A stretch of DNA of 64,000 nt from Teretinema sp942493045. GTDB lineage: Bacteria > Spirochaetota > Spirochaetia > Treponematales > Treponemataceae. Below the pieces are notes generated by a model, which ran no database searches, was not told the DNA's origin, and worked only from the letters and a program-made list of their open reading frames with translations. The first letter of the stretch is position 1, and each line of letters starts with the position of its first letter. Made by a program: the position numbers and the translations under genes. Location: assembly GCA_942493045.1 (NCBI GenBank), contig OW818665.1, positions 2,976,001-3,040,000 on the forward strand, in the 5' to 3' direction. Shown one piece after another: positions 17,371-25,766 of the stretch.

Positions 17371-18534
17371 TTAACCTTTCTTTTTTAACAGGGCCGCGAA
17401 GGGGTTATAGGTGTCAGAGGAGGCGTCGCCCTGCACGTACTGCTTGGCGGTTTCATCCTCTTCATGCGAGGCAACCTGCTTAAGGGAAAGCTTGCGCGCG
17501 GCCAGATCGATATCCTTAATCATGACCGTCAGGCTGTCGCCGAGCTTGACGGTTTTCTGAACCGTGGCGTATTTATCGTTCCCTTTCAGTTCGGAGATAT
17601 GCAGTAAACCGTCCAGTCCCGGCTCCAGGGAAATAAAGGCGCCGAAGTCGGTCAAGCGTACTACCTTGCCGGTGTGCTTGGAGTCTACCGGGTATTTGTC
17701 CCGGGCGTTAACCCAGGGATCGGCCAGCAGGGATTTCATGCTCAGCGAGAGGCGCTCGGTTTTCCAGTCTATGCTCAGAATGGTAGCTTCAATTTCCTGG
17801 CCGACAGTCAGGGCGCTCTGGATGTCCTCCACCCGGGTGCGGCTGATTTCCGAGATCGGTAGCAGGGCCTGGATGCCGTTGATGTCCACGAAGGCCCCGA
17901 ATTTCTGGATCGACTTAATCGTACCTTTTACTGTCATGCCGACCTGCAAGGTCTGCTTGAGACTCTCGATGTGGCTGTTGCGCTCGGCTTCATGAATGGC
18001 CCGGTTCGAGACCAGCACCTTGCGGCCGTTTTCCTTGTATTCCAGGATCTTGAAGGTCATATGCTTGCCAACATAGGTCTCGGTGCCGTCGGTGCGCTTC
18101 GCCCCCATCTGTGAGAAGGGACAGAAAGCCCGCGTTCCGCCGATCTTGACCTCGTAGCCGCCCTTGATTTCTTTTTCGACCAGACCTTCGACCGGGATAC
18201 CGCTTTTAAAAGCGCTTTCCAGCACGGCGGCCCCGGCTTTTTCGCCGCTGATCTTAGTGGTAAAACGCAATTCACCGTTTTTGGCTTCCATGAAGAATAC
18301 TTTGATGAGGTCTCCCTCTTTTACGGAAACCTTGCCATCCTGATCGGCTAATTCGGCCTTTTCCAGGACGCCTTCGCTTTTTCCGCTTAACTGCAGGAAA
18401 ATATAATCCTTGGAGATAGCCACGATGGTGGTTTCTACCAATTGGCCCGGCTGGAGCGAGTCCATTTTGGCAAGGCTGTTCTCAAACAAAGAAGCAAAGT
18501 CGTCGCCGTTTTCGGCGGAAGTATCAGTATTCAT
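17371..18534 (-). CDS. rpsA: Ribosomal protein S1-like, four S1 domains
   Basis: 387 residues with four S1 RNA-binding repeats beginning at about 29 (GQLVETTIVAISKDYIFL), 115 (GIPVEGLVEKEIKGGYEV), 200 (GMTVKGTIKSIQKFGAFVDI) and 285 (GKVVRLTDFGAFISLEPGL). Repeats three and four are the best conserved, with the GAFV/GAFI and LLPISEIS / LLHISEL signatures. E. coli S1 has six repeats; four-repeat forms of ~380-400 residues are common elsewhere. It helps the 30S subunit bind structured mRNA. GGGGAG lies about nine bases before the ATG. Because leaderless genes surround it, the short S1 is notable, but a second S1 gene elsewhere cannot be excluded. Confidence 0.82.
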   Translation of the reverse strand: MNTDTSAENGDDFASLFENSLAKMDSLQPGQLVETTIVAISKDYIFLQLSGKSEGVLEKAELADQDGKVSVKEGDLIKVFFMEAKNGELRFTTKISGEKAGAAVLESAFKSGIPVEGLVEKEIKGGYEVKIGGTRAFCPFSQMGAKRTDGTETYVGKHMTFKILEYKENGRKVLVSNRAIHEAERNSHIESLKQTLQVGMTVKGTIKSIQKFGAFVDINGIQALLPISEISRTRVEDIQSALTVGQEIEATILSIDWKTERLSLSMKSLLADPWVNARDKYPVDSKHTGKVVRLTDFGAFISLEPGLDGLLHISELKGNDKYATVQKTVKLGDSLTVMIKDIDLAARKLSLKQVASHEEDETAKQYVQGDASSDTYNPFAALLKKKG

Positions 18535-18625
18535 GGTGGCAATTCTCCCCGATCAAAAAGATATCCTAAACCAGACCACTATAACAGAAAACCACGGTTA
18601 GGAATATCTCCTGTCACGGTTTTTT

Positions 18626-20638
18626 TTAACGGGCCAGCATATCGTGCAGACCGCCTCCGTTTTGCACCCGGGTGTAGCCGAGCTTGCCGAGAACGCGCAG
18701 GGCGTAGGCCGATCGGGCTCCGGAGGCGCAGTAGACTATGACTTCACGTTTCTTATCGTCGATTACTTTCTCGGCTCGGTTTGGAAGGTCATCGAGGGGT
18801 ACATTTACCGCGCCGGGCACAGCGCCGGAAGCGAATTCCATCGGGGTGCGTACATCTATAATCAGCGGTCCGGAAGCAGTCTGCTGGTTTCCTTGCGGGG
18901 CTGTTTCTGTAATGCTTTTTACCGCTTCGTGACCATGCTCTGAAACCGTTTTAGGAGTGAGCGGGAAAAGGCCGACCTGAATACTCTCAAAGGGATAGGC
19001 GCGCGCCTGGCGTTCCAGCGAAATATAGCCGCCGGACAGGTTGTAGACGTCGGTAAAGCCGGCGGAAATCAGCATGCGCAGGGCAACGTGTCCTTTCTGG
19101 CCGTCTTCGCTGATCAACAGGATGGTCTGGGCTTTGGGTAGTTGCTCCATATTTTCCCGGAGGCTGTTTTGGCTGACGTTGGTACTGCCGGCCAGGTTAG
19201 CCTTACGGAAGCTGATCGGATCACGCAGGTCCAGGGCTACCGGCTGTTTGGAGAGAGCGAACTTTTCGACGTCCTGGGCCAGTATCGAGGGGCTGAAAGC
19301 GCCTCGATGATTCTCGGCCGTGAAGGCGGCCATGTTGACCGGTCCGTTGGGGCTGTCAAAGGGCGGCGCGTAGGCAAAGTCCAGCTCGGCGAGATCTTCC
19401 AGTGTCAGGCCGCCGGCTATGGCGGTGGCTATAACGTCAATCCGTTTGTCCACGCCGACGCGGCCGGCAGCCTGGGCGCCGAGTACCGTCCCGCTGGATT
19501 TTTCGTAGACCAGCATCAGGCTGACTTTTTCCGATCCCGGGTAGTAGGCGGTATGGCTGGCTTTGTGCACGACCACGGCATCAACATTATAGCCCGCTTC
19601 CCTGGCCTGTTTCAGGCTCAAACCCGTTGAGCCGGCGACAGCGCCGAACAGTTTTACTATGGAGGAGCCGCTGGCGCCCTTGTAGGTTTTATTTCCCCCG
19701 AGGGCGTTTTCGGCGGCGATGCGTCCCTGGCGGTTGGCGGGCCCGGCCAGCGGAATGCGGGTCTTACGCCCGTTGACCTTGTTCTCGATCTCGTTCATGT
19801 CGCCGGCCGCGTATATATGCGGGTCGCTGGTTTGCAGTCGTTCTGTCACCAGCAAGCCTCCGGCTTCTCCAATTTCCAGTCCGGCTTCCTTGGCCAGTTT
19901 AAGGGTGGGGCGGACGCCGACGGAAAGCAGCACCAGGTCGGATTCCAGCCTTTGGCCGTTGTTGAGGAGGACGGTATTGCCGTCCACTGACTGCAGCGAT
20001 TTTCCGAGGAAAAGCTTTACCCCATAGTCCTGCAGTTCGCGCTTCAGGAAGCCGGCCATTTCGCCTTCAAGGTTCGGCATGATCTGTGGTGCCATTTCTA
20101 CCAGGCTTACCGAAAGGCCGCGTTTGACCAGGGCTTCTACCATTTCCACGCCGATGAAACCGCCGCCGACCACTACGGCGCTCTGCGGTTTCTTGGTTTT
20201 GATAAAATTATCGATAGCGTCCATATCGTCCAGGGTCCATAGCTGAAATACATTAGCCTGGTCCACGCCTTTGAGGGGCGGGACGATGGGCTTGCCGCCC
20301 TGGGCCAGAATCAGCGCGTCGTAGTTGAAAATTGTTTCAGCGCCGGTTTTTTTGTTGACCGCGGTAACGGTTTGTTTGGCCCGGTCTATTGCGGTGGCTT
20401 CGGTGGCGGTATGCACAGTCACCTGATATTGGTCACGGAAGGTTTCGGGGCTGGCCAGAATCAGGTCTGAGCGGTTGGCTACGTCCCCGCCGATAAAATA
20501 GGGCAGTCCGCAATTGGCGAACGAAACGTCATCTCCGGCCTCAAGCAGGGTAATCTCGGCCTCTCCGTCCAGGCGGCGGGCCCGGGCGGCGGCAGTGGCT
20601 CCGGCGGCTACGCCTCCGATAATCAGTATCTTTTTCAT
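18626..20638 (-). CDS. cdr: CoA-disulfide reductase with two C-terminal rhodanese domains
   Basis: 670 residues. The FAD/NAD(P)H two-Rossmann core (GGVAAGATAAARARR at 8-22, VVGGGFIGVEMVE about 154) carries the single active cysteine C43 in SFANCGLPYF, as in CoA-disulfide reductase, and tyrosines in HTAYYPGS and FAYAPPFDSP. Two rhodanese domains follow. The first (about 465-550) has ISEDGQK where the catalytic cysteine loop should be, so it is probably inactive; the second (about 585-670) has C637 in YCASGARS. Usual CoADR-rhodanese fusions have one rhodanese and ~560 residues. Expected role: NAD(P)H-driven reduction of CoA disulfide, CoA persulfide or polysulfide, linked to sulfane sulfur transfer and oxidative stress defence. 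GAGGAG precedes the ATG. Confidence 0.88.
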   Translation of the reverse strand: MKKILIIGGVAAGATAAARARRLDGEAEITLLEAGDDVSFANCGLPYFIGGDVANRSDLILASPETFRDQYQVTVHTATEATAIDRAKQTVTAVNKKTGAETIFNYDALILAQGGKPIVPPLKGVDQANVFQLWTLDDMDAIDNFIKTKKPQSAVVVGGGFIGVEMVEALVKRGLSVSLVEMAPQIMPNLEGEMAGFLKRELQDYGVKLFLGKSLQSVDGNTVLLNNGQRLESDLVLLSVGVRPTLKLAKEAGLEIGEAGGLLVTERLQTSDPHIYAAGDMNEIENKVNGRKTRIPLAGPANRQGRIAAENALGGNKTYKGASGSSIVKLFGAVAGSTGLSLKQAREAGYNVDAVVVHKASHTAYYPGSEKVSLMLVYEKSSGTVLGAQAAGRVGVDKRIDVIATAIAGGLTLEDLAELDFAYAPPFDSPNGPVNMAAFTAENHRGAFSPSILAQDVEKFALSKQPVALDLRDPISFRKANLAGSTNVSQNSLRENMEQLPKAQTILLISEDGQKGHVALRMLISAGFTDVYNLSGGYISLERQARAYPFESIQVGLFPLTPKTVSEHGHEAVKSITETAPQGNQQTASGPLIIDVRTPMEFASGAVPGAVNVPLDDLPNRAEKVIDDKKREVIVYCASGARSAYALRVLGKLGYTRVQNGGGLHDMLAR

Positions 20639-20730
20639 GGCTTGCTCCTCTGTTTATAAGTGTACCGAAACGCCGGTCGCGATGCTGTGACAAAGTCACC
20701 GGAGTGCACAGCGCGGCGATCGGAGAATTC

Positions 20731-20759
20731 TTGACGGCCGCGCTCCCGCGGGGTATGGT
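20731..20759 (+). promoter_or_regulatory. Promoter for the secreted endonuclease gene
   Basis: TTGACG (20731-20736), 17-base spacer, TATGGT (20754-20759). The expected start near 20766 leaves a leader of roughly 20 bases holding the GAAGGA ribosome site before the ATG at 20789. On the other side of this divergent region lies a GTGAC-n3-GTCAC inverted repeat (about 20687-20699) that could be an operator for the reductase gene. Confidence 0.6.
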
Positions 20760-20788
20760 ACAAAGATAAAGTTGCGAAGGATTGAGTA

Positions 20789-21700
20789 ATGAAGAAACTG
20801 ATAGCTTTTTTCCTCATTGTGTTCACCCTTTTATCTGCCGGAATGGCCGGCTGTACCCGCGCGCCGGAGCCTGGCGTTCCCTCCGATCCCGCCCCGGCCA
20901 TCGTCTTTCACGATGTCCAGGAAGCCGGCGACGCCGCCGCTGTCGGTCATCTGGAGCTGGGAAACCCAACCGCCGCCTTCTCTGACGAGAGCCTCCCGGA
21001 GAATTATCTGATCAGCAGGGAAGAGTACGCTCTCTCCTATCACCGGGAGCGCGGTATCCCGAACTGGGTGAGCTGGCATCTGGATCGGGAATCTTTAGGC
21101 AGCGCCCCGCGAACGGCCACCTTTTCCGCGGACGCCGTCTTAAATGAGGGGTGGTACCGGGTCACTAGTTCCGACTATACCAATTCCGGCTTTGACCGGG
21201 GACATAACTGCCCCTCGGCGGACCGCACCGCCAACGCGGAGGATAACGAAGCAACTTTTTTGATGACCAACATTATTCCGCAAGCCCCGAACGTCAATCA
21301 GCAAGCCTGGGCGGAGCTGGAGGATTACTGCCGCACCCTGGTGCAGGACGGGGAGCGGGAGCTGTACATTATCATGGGCAGTTCCGGTTCTGGCGGAACC
21401 GGCAGTAAGGGCTACGCCGAAACGATAGCCGACGGCAAAATTACTGTCCCGGCGCGGGTCTGGAAGGTAATCGTCGTTTTGGAAACCGGGGACGCGGATG
21501 CTTCCCGGGTCGCAGGGGATACCCGACTGATCGCGGTGGATATACCGAACGATAATTCTGTTTCCACGCGGGACTGGGGCCGCTACCGCACCACGGTCGA
21601 CGACATCGAAAGCCGTGAATCGATCAACCTGCTGTCCCGGGTGCCTACCGCGATACAGCGGGAAATCGAGTCGCGCTCGGATGAGGGTCCCACCCGCTGA
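20789..21700 (+). CDS. Secreted DNA/RNA non-specific endonuclease, lipoprotein
   Basis: 303 residues. The signal peptide ends in the lipobox GMAGC (C22). The beta-beta-alpha-metal nuclease core is clear: DRGH at 136-139 (catalytic H139) followed by CPSADR and the metal-binding MTNIIPQAPNVNQQAW (N161 and following), typical of NucA/NUC1/EndoG-family enzymes. It should degrade extracellular DNA and RNA for nutrition or defence, anchored outside the inner membrane. The ribosome site GAAGGA and the promoter at 20731-20759 fix the start. It is followed by rlmN, which has its own promoter. Confidence 0.9.
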   Translation: MKKLIAFFLIVFTLLSAGMAGCTRAPEPGVPSDPAPAIVFHDVQEAGDAAAVGHLELGNPTAAFSDESLPENYLISREEYALSYHRERGIPNWVSWHLDRESLGSAPRTATFSADAVLNEGWYRVTSSDYTNSGFDRGHNCPSADRTANAEDNEATFLMTNIIPQAPNVNQQAWAELEDYCRTLVQDGERELYIIMGSSGSGGTGSKGYAETIADGKITVPARVWKVIVVLETGDADASRVAGDTRLIAVDIPNDNSVSTRDWGRYRTTVDDIESRESINLLSRVPTAIQREIESRSDEGPTR

Positions 21701-21708
21701 GATTATCT

Positions 21709-21737
21709 TTTCCAAGCCCCCGGAAAAAGCCTATACT
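21709..21737 (+). promoter_or_regulatory. Promoter giving a near-leaderless rlmN transcript
   Basis: TTTCCA (21709-21714), 17-base spacer, TATACT (21732-21737). The rlmN ATG at 21747 follows after nine bases, leaving at most about three untranslated bases and no ribosome binding site. Confidence 0.55.
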
Positions 21738-21746
21738 GTGAGCGTT

Positions 21747-22826
21747 ATGCACAGCGAACGAGTGTCAATTATAGGTTTAAACGAAAGCGCCCTGCTCGAG
21801 CAAATTACCCTTCGGTACGGGAAGGGCCTGTTTCATTGCCGGGCCGCGATGGCGCATCTGTACAGCGCCGGCAGTCTCAACGGCCTGGAGGACAGCGCCG
21901 GCTTTGCGGATAATCGCGCTCTCGCCCGGCGTATTGCCTCTGATTTTACCGCCGAGCTTCCGCCTGTTGCCGGCGCTCTGGAAGAAGAGGGTACTCTTAA
22001 ATTTACGCTTAAGCTTGATGACGGTCAGCTGATCGAGTCGGTGATCATTCCGATGCGGGGCCATACGACGTTGTGTGTATCCTCCCAAGCCGGCTGCGCG
22101 CGCGGTTGTGTTTTCTGCCGCACCGCCCGAATGGGATTGGCCCGCAATCTGACCGTCGCGGAGATTATCGCCCAGTATATGACGGCCCGTTTTACCTTCG
22201 GCCGCGAAATCCGCAACATTGTGTTTATGGGGATGGGCGAGCCGTTGGATAATCTGGAGTCGGTCCTGACTGCCGTCGACATTCTTACTGATCTTCGAGG
22301 CCCGGCCTTGCTTCCGCGGCGTATTTCGATTTCTACCTGCGGGCAGTGCCGGGGCCTTCAGGCGCTTAAGGAGCGTATTGAGCGGGAACCGGAGAAGGGC
22401 TATCATTTACTGACACTGGGGATATCGCTGCATGCCGGCGAGAACTCGGTGCGTTCGGCCCTGATGCCGGTTAACCGGCAGTGGCCGCTGGAAGAGCTGC
22501 GCGCGACGTTACTGTCCCTGCCGCAGGCCAGCGACAAAGACAAGATCTACTTTGAATATATGATCATTCCCGGCCTGAACGACAGCGCCGAAGATGCCGT
22601 GGCCTTGAGGTGTTTTATGGAAGGCTTGCGCGCTAAAGTGAATCTGATCGCCTTTGCCGCGCCGGAGGACAGCGACCTGCCTTCTGCCTCCTGGGCGGAT
22701 GTGGATCTTTTCTGGTCGCGTCTGCGCGCTCTGGACGTTCCCTGTTACAGCCGGGTCGGTAAGGGCCGGCGCATTCAGGCTTCGTGCGGGCAGCTGGCGA
22801 CTGGCCTTCAAGCCGGCCGGATTTAG
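21747..22826 (+). CDS. rlmN: 23S rRNA (adenine-2503-C2)-methyltransferase RlmN
   Basis: About 359 residues from the ATG at 21747; a longer in-frame opening upstream overlaps the nuclease gene and adds non-conserved residues. Radical SAM cluster cysteines are C117, C121 and C124 (CARGCVFC), preceded by SSQAGC, and followed by NIVFMGMGEPLDN, the RlmN/Cfr signature. The C-terminal catalytic cysteine is in QASCGQLA. It methylates A2503 of 23S rRNA (and in some species A37 of tRNAs), tuning translation fidelity. Length is normal for the family. Rather than an operon gene, it appears to have its own near-leaderless promoter. Confidence 0.93.
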   Translation: MHSERVSIIGLNESALLEQITLRYGKGLFHCRAAMAHLYSAGSLNGLEDSAGFADNRALARRIASDFTAELPPVAGALEEEGTLKFTLKLDDGQLIESVIIPMRGHTTLCVSSQAGCARGCVFCRTARMGLARNLTVAEIIAQYMTARFTFGREIRNIVFMGMGEPLDNLESVLTAVDILTDLRGPALLPRRISISTCGQCRGLQALKERIEREPEKGYHLLTLGISLHAGENSVRSALMPVNRQWPLEELRATLLSLPQASDKDKIYFEYMIIPGLNDSAEDAVALRCFMEGLRAKVNLIAFAAPEDSDLPSASWADVDLFWSRLRALDVPCYSRVGKGRRIQASCGQLATGLQAGRI

Positions 22827-22864
22827 GGCAGCTCGAAAACTCAATTTGTTTTTAGAGGTCCCCT

Positions 22865-23857
22865 TTAGAAGGCCGGGCTGCGGCCGCCCTGGGTGAGTAT
22901 ACCGCCGCTCATGACGCTGAGATGATGGCCGTTTCCGGAGCGATCAGTGAGATTGGCCGCTCCGTTTACCCAGTTCAGTTCCCAATCCCCCCAGGCGTTA
23001 GTGTCCGCGGTACTTAAGCGGGCGATCGCGTCCAGTTCCGCGATGGTCGGTCTGTCCGTCCGGGCATAGAGCCTGGCATGGCAGACCCAGCTGTTTGAGG
23101 GTGTAAGTGGGAGCACGGTGTCATATCCTGAACCGGAGTAGGTGTTGTCATCGCCGATCTGAATGGAGCGGGGCGGGCCGGGATTCCAGTCGGCGGGAAT
23201 TGCCGGACAGATGGGGTCAAGGGCGTCGCTGCCGTAGGCTAGGGTTTCTTCTCCGTCACTGTCACTCCAGTAGCCGGCCGGAAAGACGGTTCCTTCCATG
23301 CCGAATTTTAGCCATTGACGCAGAGTCATGGAATTCCCTGTGCCGGCAACAACCTGCCATGCTACCCAGACCCAGCCGTTGGCCTCATTCATCGTGATGC
23401 CTTCCGCCTGGGAGCTGTAATAGGTGCAGACATCGCCGCCCCATTGACCGTTATTGTATCCAAGCATGAAATTACCGTTGTAGCGCGCGCTGCCGTCTGA
23501 GTTGGCGCTCAAGTTCCCATCCAGGCAGATCAGTTCCCAGTTGTCGCCAGAAATCCGGCAGATATTCTGGTTTCCGCGGTAGTCCGGCGGGACAATCGGG
23601 TAGGTAATCCGGGTCCAGAAAGAGATCAGTATGCCGTTCTCTACGCCGGCGTCAAAGGCCAGCGGCGCGCAATAATCAGTTGCCGGAGCCTGGCGATGGC
23701 CGAATTCGACGCTATCAATCTGCCCGGGTAAAAGCGGTTCGCCTGCTGGTTGACCAGCGCCGGCGTCAATTTTACAGGTTGTAAAAAGGATTGCGAACAG
23801 CAGAAATATTGTAATGTAGATAGTTTGCAAAGCCGGTTTTGTTGTCACGGCAGGCAT
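22865..23857 (-). CDS. Lipoprotein with LamG/concanavalin-like C-terminal segment
   Basis: 330 residues. The N-terminus is hydrophobic and ends in LFTTC, a lipobox; the ATG at 23857 overlaps the stop of the response regulator by 13 bases, implying coupling. The middle is rich in aromatic and glycine residues. The C-terminal ~80 residues (ARLYARTDRPTIAELDAIAR and then DLTDRSGNGHHL-type text near 310) resemble laminin-G-like sugar-binding domains. I cannot name a specific family. It is probably an exported carbohydrate-binding lipoprotein whose expression is tied to a receiver-domain protein. Confidence 0.55.
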   Translation of the reverse strand: MPAVTTKPALQTIYITIFLLFAILFTTCKIDAGAGQPAGEPLLPGQIDSVEFGHRQAPATDYCAPLAFDAGVENGILISFWTRITYPIVPPDYRGNQNICRISGDNWELICLDGNLSANSDGSARYNGNFMLGYNNGQWGGDVCTYYSSQAEGITMNEANGWVWVAWQVVAGTGNSMTLRQWLKFGMEGTVFPAGYWSDSDGEETLAYGSDALDPICPAIPADWNPGPPRSIQIGDDNTYSGSGYDTVLPLTPSNSWVCHARLYARTDRPTIAELDAIARLSTADTNAWGDWELNWVNGAANLTDRSGNGHHLSVMSGGILTQGGRSPAF

Positions 23858-24234
23858 TCCCGGATCGAGTCGAAGAGGGCGACGCGGTTCCAGGGCTTGG
23901 TGAAAACCTGATGGATATTGGCTTCCGCCTTGACCCGTTTAATGGCGGAATCATCGGCCTGGCCGGTGATCATGATGGCCTTGATATGCGGGTATTTAGC
24001 GTGGATCGCGATCAGAAATTCGTCACCCCGGATTCCGGGCATCAGCCAGTCGGAGATAATCAGCAGAATCCGGATTCCTTCCAGAGTAAGATCTTCGATC
24101 AACTCGGTAGCTTCGGTGGCGTTCAGGGCGGTTTCTATCAGATAATTCTCGCCGAACTGCTGCTGCAGTTCGCGTTTCAAAGAGAGCAGTATAATCGCTT
24201 CATCATCCACGCACAGAATGGCTTTGTCTTTCAT
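23845..24234 (-). CDS. Single-domain response regulator (receiver only)
   Basis: 129 residues, entirely a CheY-like receiver. The acidic pocket is D10 and D11, the phospho-acceptor D62 (SDWLMPG), the switch threonine T90 (MITGQ) and the lysine K113 (FTKPW). There is no output domain, so it probably signals by protein contact or phosphorelay. No histidine kinase is adjacent. AAGGA lies before the ATG. It is co-transcribed with the downstream lipoprotein gene, an unusual pairing. Confidence 0.88.
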   Translation of the reverse strand: MKDKAILCVDDEAIILLSLKRELQQQFGENYLIETALNATEATELIEDLTLEGIRILLIISDWLMPGIRGDEFLIAIHAKYPHIKAIMITGQADDSAIKRVKAEANIHQVFTKPWNRVALFDSIRECLP

Positions 24235-24263
24235 AATCGGTCCTTATTGGTACTGAGTTTTTT

Positions 24264-24923
24264 TTATTTCTCCCTCGGAACGCTGTAGTTCGCGGGAATG
24301 AGGCCTTCTTTTTTCCAGGTGTCGATCGGCAGTTCCAGATCCTTGATTAATCCCTGTTTCAGGTCCAGGACCCAACCGTGAATTGTGGGGTTATAGCCTT
24401 GCCCTTCAATGAGCCGCTCAATGGCCGAAACCTTGAAGATTTTTTTAACCTGAGCAATTACGTTGAGTTCGGAAAGACGGTCCAACCGGCTTTCGCAGTC
24501 GGCTATGGCCTCCAGTTCCTCCCTGTTTTCCCTCACAATGTCCTTAATCTCGGTGATCCAGTTCTCTGTTAATCCTCTGGCGCTGTTTTCGTAGGCGGCT
24601 TTGACCCCGCCGCAGTTGTAGTGCCCGCAGACTATGATATGCTTGACCTGCAGTACTTCCGTGGCATATTCGAGGACAGAGAGAAAATTCATGTCGGTCG
24701 GGCTGATCTGATTGGCGATGTTACGATGAATGAATAATTCGCCTGGTTCGGTTTGAGTAAAAGTGTCGATTGGCATGCGGCTGTCCGAGCACCCGATGAA
24801 CAGGAAGGGCGGCGCCTGATACTCGGCGAGCCGCTTGAAGTACAGCCCGTCCTGTTCGATTTTGGCCTGCGCCCAGCGGGCGTTGTTGTGAATCAAATCC
24901 GAGTAGCTGTGGTAGTTCTTCAT
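24264..24923 (-). CDS. Beta-class carbonic anhydrase
   Basis: 219 residues. Zinc ligands and active-site residues are in place: C45, D47 and R49 in CSDSRM, then H101 and C104 in HYNCGG. The enzyme interconverts CO2 and bicarbonate in the cytoplasm, supplying carboxylases and buffering pH. Size is typical. The start at 24923 has no ribosome binding site but lies six bases after a -10 box, so translation is likely leaderless. The receiver gene downstream has its own ribosome site 29 bases later. Confidence 0.93.
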   Translation of the reverse strand: MKNYHSYSDLIHNNARWAQAKIEQDGLYFKRLAEYQAPPFLFIGCSDSRMPIDTFTQTEPGELFIHRNIANQISPTDMNFLSVLEYATEVLQVKHIIVCGHYNCGGVKAAYENSARGLTENWITEIKDIVRENREELEAIADCESRLDRLSELNVIAQVKKIFKVSAIERLIEGQGYNPTIHGWVLDLKQGLIKDLELPIDTWKKEGLIPANYSVPREK

Positions 24924-24929
24924 GGACTT

Positions 24930-24958
24930 ATTTTCGATGAATCCGGGAGGGCTGTCAA
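24930..24958 (-). promoter_or_regulatory. Promoter for a leaderless carbonic anhydrase transcript
   Basis: On the minus strand a perfect TTGACA (24958-24953), a 17-base spacer and GAAAAT (24935-24930). The ATG at 24923-24921 follows after exactly six bases. The -10 box is a 4-of-6 match; the -35 is perfect. Confidence 0.65.
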
Positions 24959-25027
24959 TGGAAATGAGATGTGGGTAGGGATAACCTTTTCAGTTGGACT
25001 GCCGGTAGGGGCGTAAGGTATACGGTT

Positions 25028-25729
25028 TTATTCAGGGCGAGCGAACCGGTTGTCGGCGATACTCTTGTTAAAAGTTTCCAGAAAGCCCGGGTTTTTGCTG
25101 ATGAAATTGCGCGAAAAGTAGATATAGAGTTCGTTTGAGGTTTGGTTGACTACCCGGAACCGGCCTCTGTACTGCGGGTAGGCCTCCAGAAAGTTCTCGA
25201 AGTTATTGTTGTTGGCAAGACAGGCGTCGAGGCGGTCAAAGAGCAGCATCAGGAAAAGCTGATCCGGATGCGAGGGCTGTCCGGTTACGTTATAGCCATT
25301 TTCCAGAAGCCAGGCGAGCATGTTGGCCCCGATATAACCGCCGATACGGGCATTTTGACGAAAATCACCGGCATGCGGATCGAATTCACTGTCAGAAAGC
25401 AAATACCAGTTGATGGTCTGGGTGGCGATTGTCCCGGAGCGGACAGCATAATTGTCCCTTTCCGTATTGCGCGAAGCGGCGAAAAAGCCGTCAGACTGAC
25501 CGTCCTTGACCAACAGCTGTGCCCGTGCCCAGGGCAGAAAATTGATTTCCACTTCCCAACCCATCTCCCGCAGCGCGCGCAATACCGGCCTCATGGCCGT
25601 GCCCTCGGGCTGGTCATTGCCGTCCAGGTAGGTCAGCGGCGCCTGGATATGGGTATTCAGCCGGATAATTTCCTGTCCGTGAATTGACGAGATTGTCAGG
25701 GTGACTAACAGGACCGCTATGGCTTTCAT
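25028..25729 (-). CDS. Periplasmic solute-binding protein, family 3 (SBP_bac_3-like)
   Basis: 233 residues with a cleavable signal peptide (about 1-18, ending SSIHGQ). The mature part follows the family 3 pattern: an early strand, L-x-A-L-R-E-M-G-W-E-V near 50, LPWARAQLLVKDGQSDGFFAAS, and NELYIYFSRNF near the end. Members bind amino acids or act as soluble receptors; no permease or ATPase gene is adjacent, so this may be an orphan binding protein of the type that feeds a sensor. A promoter is suggested by TTGATT and TATACT at 25766-25739, nine bases before the ATG. Confidence 0.75.
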   Translation of the reverse strand: MKAIAVLLVTLTISSIHGQEIIRLNTHIQAPLTYLDGNDQPEGTAMRPVLRALREMGWEVEINFLPWARAQLLVKDGQSDGFFAASRNTERDNYAVRSGTIATQTINWYLLSDSEFDPHAGDFRQNARIGGYIGANMLAWLLENGYNVTGQPSHPDQLFLMLLFDRLDACLANNNNFENFLEAYPQYRGRFRVVNQTSNELYIYFSRNFISKNPGFLETFNKSIADNRFARPE

Positions 25730-25738
25730 TTCACCCTA

Positions 25739-25766
25739 AGTATAGCGTAGCGCGGCATGAAATCAA
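25739..25766 (-). promoter_or_regulatory. Promoter giving a near-leaderless transcript (solute-binding protein)
   Basis: Minus strand TTGATT (25766-25761), 16-base spacer, TATACT (25744-25739). The ATG at 25729 follows after nine bases, leaving a leader of about three bases. Confidence 0.5.

Noticed and set aside
20687..20699. GTGAC-n3-GTCAC inverted repeat as a CRP/FNR-type operator
   Set aside because: The spacing is too short for a CRP or FNR site and there is no second copy; kept only as a remark under the promoter.
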